NCBI RefSeq assembly: GCF_013184805.1
Contig: NZ_JAATNG010000001.1
Location: 372,001 to 436,000, forward strand
Length of the DNA stretch: 64,000 bases
Direction of reading: 5' to 3'
From: Pseudoruegeria sp. HB172150
Lineage (GTDB): Bacteria > Pseudomonadota > Alphaproteobacteria > Rhodobacterales > Rhodobacteraceae
Under the pieces are notes generated by a model. The model had not been told where the DNA came from and searched no databases. It saw only the letters and a program-made list of their open reading frames with translations. The stretch's first letter is position 1, and each line of letters opens with the position of its first letter. Made by a program: the position numbers and the translations under genes. This document shows positions 60,126 to 64,000 of the stretch, one piece after another.

Positions 60126-60941
60126 TTAGTCGTTGGGGGCGGTGCCGCGCAGGATTTCCAGTGCCTCGGCGTGGATCCGGGTATTGGCGGCCGCGAGGAC
60201 GCGGCCGCCCATCGGGCAGGGGTGGCCTTCCCAGTCGGTGACGACGCCGCCCGCCGCCTCGATCACGGCGAGGGGGGCCTGGATGTCGTAGGCGAAAAGC
60301 CCGGCCTCGACCACGAGGTCGACCTGGCCCGCGGCGAGGAGGGCGTAGCCGTAGCAATCCATGCCGTAGCGGGTGAGGTTGGCGTTGGCCGAGAGGCGGT
60401 GGAAGGCGGCGCCTTCCTGATCGGTGCCGACTTCGGGAAAGGTGGTCAGGATGGTGGCCTGAGACAGCGCGCGCGGTGCCCGGGTGCGGAGCGGGGCGTT
60501 GCCCATGGGGCCGTCGAGTTCGGCGATACCGAGGCCGCCGACGAAACGTTCGCCGATGTAAGGCTGGTCGATGACGCCAAGGATCGGGCCGTCTTCGGGC
60601 CCTACGGCGATCAGTACGCCCCAGGTGGGCGTGCCCGAAATGAAGCCACGGGTGCCGTCAATCGGGTCGAGGACCCATGTCAGGCCGGTGGTTCCGGTTT
60701 TCGCACCGTATTCCTCGCCAAGGATGCCATCCTCGGGGCGGCGCTCTGCCAGGATATCGCGCATGATCGCCTCGGCGGCGCGGTCGGCGGCGGTTACCGG
60801 GTCGAAACCGATGCCGGCCTTGTTCTCGGCGGCGAGGCCGACGGCGCGGAAATGCGGCAGGATTGCAGAACGGGCGGCATCGGCCAGGGCGTTGGCCGTG
60901 TCGAGAAGCTCGGCTTTCAGGCTGTCGCTGATCGGGTCCAT
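60126..60941 (-). CDS. hisN: Histidinol-phosphatase HisN (inositol-monophosphatase family)
   Basis: This enzyme removes phosphate from histidinol phosphate in histidine biosynthesis. The 271 residues have the magnesium ligands in FDPVTAADRAAE, ILGEEYGAK and WVLDPIDGTRGF. The substrate-side motif AYDIQAPLAVIEAAGGVVTDW places it with HisN-type phosphatases. Unusually, no Shine-Dalgarno precedes the ATG. The T-tract of the hairpin at 60949-60980 runs directly into the start codon. Translation may be leaderless or depend on an internal start. Confidence 0.88.
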   Translation of the reverse strand: MDPISDSLKAELLDTANALADAARSAILPHFRAVGLAAENKAGIGFDPVTAADRAAEAIMRDILAERRPEDGILGEEYGAKTGTTGLTWVLDPIDGTRGFISGTPTWGVLIAVGPEDGPILGVIDQPYIGERFVGGLGIAELDGPMGNAPLRTRAPRALSQATILTTFPEVGTDQEGAAFHRLSANANLTRYGMDCYGYALLAAGQVDLVVEAGLFAYDIQAPLAVIEAAGGVVTDWEGHPCPMGGRVLAAANTRIHAEALEILRGTAPND

Positions 60942-60948
60942 AAAAACA

Positions 60949-60980
60949 CTTACCGCGCGGGAGGGTTCCCGCGCGGTAAG
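60949..60980 (-). terminator. Strong hairpin between the XRE gene and hisN
   Basis: A perfect 14-bp stem (60949-60962 with 60967-60980) and 4-base loop is followed on the minus strand by GTTTTT, which abuts the hisN ATG. It should terminate the XRE transcript before hisN. Confidence 0.9.
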
Positions 60981-61021
60981 CGTTCACCACCGGGCCGTCA
61001 AGCCCGGCATGCAAGCGTTTC

Positions 61022-61396
61022 TTAGGCGACGTCGCTCATGACGCGGGCCAGTTCGAACAGGCGGCGACGCTGGTTTTCCGGCATCGCGTAGTAGGAGCGA
61101 ACCAGTTCCAGGGCCTCTTTGTCCGCCAGGATGTCGCCGGGAACGTTCGCCTTCTCGGTGGCGCCGGCGTCGACGCTTTCGTCGATCCCTTCGAAAAAGA
61201 AGCGCACGTCAACATTGAGCGCCTCGGCAATATCCCACAGGCGGGACGCGCTGATGCGGTTCATGCCCGTTTCGTACTTTTGAATTTGTTGAAATTTGAT
61301 GCCGACCTTGCTGGCGAGCTGCTGCTGGGTCATCCCAACCATCCAGCGACGGTGCCGCACCCGCTTACCGACATGTACATCCACCGGATGCTTCAT
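61022..61396 (-). CDS. XRE-family transcriptional regulator
   Basis: The 124-residue protein has a Cro/C1-type HTH (MTQQQLASKVGIKFQQIQKYETG) and a C-terminal helix pair of about 60 residues (EALELVRSYYAMPENQRRRLF). Such regulators are common in alphaproteobacteria, some controlling cell cycle or stress, but the targets here are unknown. A strong terminator ends its transcript. Confidence 0.9.
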   Translation of the reverse strand: MKHPVDVHVGKRVRHRRWMVGMTQQQLASKVGIKFQQIQKYETGMNRISASRLWDIAEALNVDVRFFFEGIDESVDAGATEKANVPGDILADKEALELVRSYYAMPENQRRRLFELARVMSDVA

Positions 61397-61707
61397 CTTC
61401 AGGTTTCCTTACAACTCTCAAACGTAGAGCTAGTGATCACGTAGGACGGGAATCGCTCAACCTGTCTTTTTGGATAGTTTGTCCCCGAAAGGTTAATAAT
61501 TGCTGGGGAAACCCGGGCGTAATGCCGAAATTTGCGCCAGATATTGCAGGTTTGAAACGCAATGTCAGGTTGCAGCGCTCTTTCGAATCTGAAAATTGAA
61601 TTCGTCCACAGGTTGATTGACCCAACGTAAATCGGCGTTCGATTCGTCGTAATTCTCGCCAGATCCGGCATCGTCGGCTATGCCTGAACGAACGAGGAGG
61701 AGGGGGC
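61397..61707. other. Divergent gap between the XRE regulator and quinone reductase
   Basis: About 310 bases of intermediate GC that should hold both promoters. No ORF, dyad or repeat was identified with confidence. Confidence 0.5.
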
Positions 61708-62667
61708 ATGCGGGTATTCGGAATCGAGGAATACGGACAGGCGCCGGGCTTTCGCGAGATGCCGGTTCCTGATCCGGGGCCGGGAGAGGTGCGGGTCCGG
61801 ATCGCAGCCTGCGGCCTGAACTTCGCAGATCTGCTGATGATCGAGGGCCGGTACCAGGTGCGGCCGGAGCCGCCGGTGATCCTGGGCAAGGAACTGGCGG
61901 GAACGGTGGAGGCGGTCGGCGCGGGTGTGACGTCGCCGGCGGTGGGTGCGCGCGTGTCGGTCTTTGCCGAGACCGGCGGGCTGGCCGAGGCGGGCTGTTT
62001 TCCGGCGGAGCGCTGCGTGGTGCTGCCGGACGCGATGGAGTTCGACGTGGCGGCGGGATTCCAGATTGCTTATGGCACCAGCCATCTGGCGCTGGACCAC
62101 CGCGCGCGGCTGAAGCCTGGGGAAACCCTGCTGGTACTGGGCGCGGCGGGGGGCGTCGGGCTGACGGCGGTGGAGATCGGCAAGGCTATGGGCGCCCGCG
62201 TGATTGCCTGCGCGCGGGGAGCGGAGCGGCTGGAAGTGGTCAGGGCGGCTGGCGCGGATCACCTGATCGACAGCGAGACAGAGGACCTGCGCGAGGCGGT
62301 GATCGCGCTGGGGCGCGCGGACGTCGTTTACGACCCGGTCGGCGGCGATCAGTTCCGCGCAGCGCTGCGCGCGGTGAAGCCAGAGGCGCGGATGCTGGTG
62401 ATCGGATTTGCCAGCGGTGACGTGCCGCAAATCCCGGCTAACGTGGTGCTGGTGAAGAACGTGACCGTGATCGGCCTGTACTGGGGCGGTTACACTGGAT
62501 TCGCGCCCGAAGTTCTGACCGGGAGCCTGGAGACGCTGATGGGCTGGTATGCCAATGGGAGGTTGCACCCGCATATCGGCCGCAAGCTGCCGTTCGACGC
62601 TGCGGGCGAGGGCCTGGAGCTGCTGCGGCGGAGAGAGGTGGCCGGAAAGCTCGTGATCGAAATGTGA
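61708..62667 (+). CDS. Zinc-free MDR-family NADPH:quinone reductase
   Basis: The 319-residue protein starts MRVFGIEEYGQAPGFREMPV. It has the quinone-reductase groups CGLNFADLLMIEGRYQ and LGKELAGTVEAVG, and the nucleotide fold LVLGAAGGVGLTAVEIGKAMG. It lacks the structural zinc Cys cluster, as usual in quinone oxidoreductases. A GGAGGAGGGGG site precedes the ATG. It probably reduces quinones or enones and may belong to electrophile defence. Confidence 0.92.
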   Translation: MRVFGIEEYGQAPGFREMPVPDPGPGEVRVRIAACGLNFADLLMIEGRYQVRPEPPVILGKELAGTVEAVGAGVTSPAVGARVSVFAETGGLAEAGCFPAERCVVLPDAMEFDVAAGFQIAYGTSHLALDHRARLKPGETLLVLGAAGGVGLTAVEIGKAMGARVIACARGAERLEVVRAAGADHLIDSETEDLREAVIALGRADVVYDPVGGDQFRAALRAVKPEARMLVIGFASGDVPQIPANVVLVKNVTVIGLYWGGYTGFAPEVLTGSLETLMGWYANGRLHPHIGRKLPFDAAGEGLELLRRREVAGKLVIEM

Positions 62668-62748
62668 AGCTGTTTCACGTTCCGGTTATACACTGCCGGT
62701 GGCGCAGCGCGTTAACCCATCTTTAAGCCTCTTGTGCGACAATATGTC

Positions 62749-62904
62749 ATGTCAGGAGACAGCCGACATATCCCGTTTTTGTCGCGGCCGCTTCGCGATG
62801 ACGTTGTCACGGCGTTGGCTGTGGTGGGAATCGGGCTCTACTTTTACCTGGTAATCCGCTTGTACGTGTGGCTGGCCGCCTCAGTCGTTTCGCTTCTGTT
62901 CTGA
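62749..62904 (+). CDS. Small 51-residue membrane protein
   Basis: The frame reads MSGDSRHIPFLSRPLRDDVV, then TALAVVGIGLYFYLVIRLYVW and LAASVVSLLF. It has one long or two short hydrophobic segments and a polar N-terminus. It lies between the quinone reductase and the convergent LysR gene, 80 bases after the former. No good Shine-Dalgarno is visible, but the hydrophobic profile is convincing. Family unknown. Confidence 0.55.
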   Translation: MSGDSRHIPFLSRPLRDDVVTALAVVGIGLYFYLVIRLYVWLAASVVSLLF

Positions 62905-62937
62905 GGCGCGGGCGCGCAGTCTCCACTGAGACTGCAA

Positions 62938-63789
62938 CTACATCGCCCGGTAGCCCTGGCGGATCATCTCTTTCAAATGGCCCGTCACGTCGCCATTCGC
63001 AGAGGTGCCGCCGTAGAGGTTGATCTTCTGCACACCGAGGTCAGGCAGGTGGTTGCCGGCCGAGATCTGCCGAAGGTGCTGCGGCTCTGTGCCTTCCAGC
63101 ATGACGGTGACGGCGAGATCGGCGGCGACGGTGGCCTCGATCGTGCGGTCGTTGTCGGATTCGACTGCTTGCTGCCAGCCGATCTGTGCCAGGTCGAGAC
63201 GCTCCTGCGCGCCGGTGCGGAAGGAACAGTTGCGGCAATGAGCCAACGGCAGCGGCGTCTGTTTCCAGGCGGAGCCTTCAGGGGCGCCGATCCAGCGCAG
63301 CGGGAGTTCCTTGAGCGTCTCGCCACCTTCGCCGAGCTCCGGCTCCGTCGTCAGGATCAGGTCACATTCGCCGCGCTGAAACATCCGCTTCAGTTCCGAC
63401 GTGTAGAGAGAGTTCAGCAGCACGCGGACGCGGGGGTATTCGGTGTTGAAGCGCTGCAGGACGCGCGGGATCACCGGATAAACGATGTCATGCGGGACGC
63501 CGAGCGTGATCTCGCCTTCGAAGGCGTGGTCCGTGAGGCGCGAGAACATCTCGTCATTCATTTCGACCATGCGGCGGGCGTAGCCGAGCAGCTGCTCACC
63601 GGCCGGGGTCAGGGAGATCTTGCGGTTGGAGCGGTCGAGCAGATCCTGACCCATCAGCTCTTCCAGCCGCTTGAGCTGCATCGAGACCGCAGATTGCGTC
63701 AGGTTCAGAAAGCCGGCTGCCCGGGTAACGCCACCGGTCTGGGCGACGGCGACGAAGGAGCGGAGCACGGAGATATCCAGATTGCGCAT
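62938..63789 (-). CDS. LysR-family transcriptional regulator
   Basis: The 283-residue protein has the LysR HTH (FVAVAQTGGVTRAAGFLNLTQSAVSMQLKRLEELMG) and a periplasmic-binding-like effector domain (EITLGVPHDIVYPVIPRVLQRF, GECDLILTTEPE). It is divergent from the truncated gene at 63914 and may regulate it. The effector is unknown. Confidence 0.93.
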   Translation of the reverse strand: MRNLDISVLRSFVAVAQTGGVTRAAGFLNLTQSAVSMQLKRLEELMGQDLLDRSNRKISLTPAGEQLLGYARRMVEMNDEMFSRLTDHAFEGEITLGVPHDIVYPVIPRVLQRFNTEYPRVRVLLNSLYTSELKRMFQRGECDLILTTEPELGEGGETLKELPLRWIGAPEGSAWKQTPLPLAHCRNCSFRTGAQERLDLAQIGWQQAVESDNDRTIEATVAADLAVTVMLEGTEPQHLRQISAGNHLPDLGVQKINLYGGTSANGDVTGHLKEMIRQGYRAM

Positions 63790-63913
63790 CCATCACATTC
63801 CTTGATCATTTGCTTCAAGAACATTCGTTTTCAATATCCATCACTGCATTGCATATATCAAGACATGAAATGCAAATACGCCCATCCATCACGAAATGAG
63901 AAGGAGACTGGAG

Positions 63914-64000
63914 ATGAGCACGCAAACCTTTTCCCACGGCGGTACGCGCTATGGCTCATACCGACGCCTGTCGCTGGCAGAGCGAATCCTGGCCGCTTTG
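63914..64000 (+). CDS. N-terminal part of a small protein cut by the window edge
   Basis: The frame starts MSTQTFSHGGTRYGSYRRLS and continues LAERILAAL to the edge. AAGGAG lies about 8 bases before the ATG, a strong start. Too little is present to name it. The short polar start and neighbouring LysR gene would fit a DUF1127-type protein, but this is not shown. Confidence 0.75.
   Translation, partial: MSTQTFSHGGTRYGSYRRLSLAERILAAL

Noticed and set aside
1-64000. CRISPR array, tRNA or rRNA genes, insertion sequences and prophage
   Set aside because: No regularly spaced repeats, cloverleaf-like sequences, transposase or phage structural genes were recognised in either strand.

Overview
The window is high-GC chromosomal DNA from an alphaproteobacterium, most likely of the Rhodobacteraceae (Roseobacter group). 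This is inferred from protein relatives: DUF1127, entericidin-like and YHYH proteins, a ferulate/TRAP-transporter cluster, PhoX, and a LysR/XRE regulator repertoire. No rRNA, tRNA, CRISPR array, intact insertion sequence or phage gene was seen. Both edges cut genes: ruvB on the left and a short gene on the right.

Layout. 1-2000 holds the recombination operon ruvC-ruvA-ruvB (minus). 2300-10600 carries housekeeping genes: DUF1127 protein, prmA, a sugar acetyltransferase, msrA, an MFS carrier, a thioesterase, and the ligase-associated nuclease/helicase pair pdeM + DEXH helicase. 10900-21100 holds a Tat-exported flavin oxidase, a MarR/DHA2 efflux pair, a TetR-controlled pspA-yiaA stress unit with two matching palindromic operators, an AAA ATPase and a polytopic membrane protein. 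21130-29770 is a coherent hydroxycinnamate (ferulate/coumarate) catabolic locus: divergent feruloyl-CoA synthetase, then crotonase, MarR regulator, amidohydrolase, TRAP transporter dctPQM and acyl-CoA dehydrogenase, most of them overlapping or closely spaced.

29771-36400 is the accessory-looking stretch. It holds a roughly 900-base gene-free region, an entericidin-like lipoprotein, small secreted proteins, dodecin, a YecR-like lipoprotein, an AT-rich membrane-protein gene, a 5'-truncated second copy of the lepA 3' end, a cysteine-rich secreted protein, and then intact lepA. This arrangement looks like an insertion at the 3' end of lepA.

36440-53260 returns to ordinary genes: acylphosphatase, an esterase, prpE, a SLC13-type transporter with RCK_C domains, ymdB with two tandem EamA permeases, a YHYH protein, a TetR/NmrA-type divergent pair with GTTATC-N3-GATAAC operators, 5-formyl-THF cyclo-ligase with mgtE, and guanine deaminase. 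53300-64000 holds PhoX, a LacI regulator facing a small orphan gene across three identical 14-base palindromes, a ParDE toxin-antitoxin pair, 8-oxoguanine deaminase, an aldo/keto reductase, hisN, an XRE regulator, a quinone reductase, a LysR regulator and the start of a truncated gene.

The strongest regulatory signals are palindromes in divergent intergenic regions that match the encoded regulator type. The most unusual structure is the duplicated lepA terminus. I did not find a clearly new multi-gene defence or biosynthetic system.
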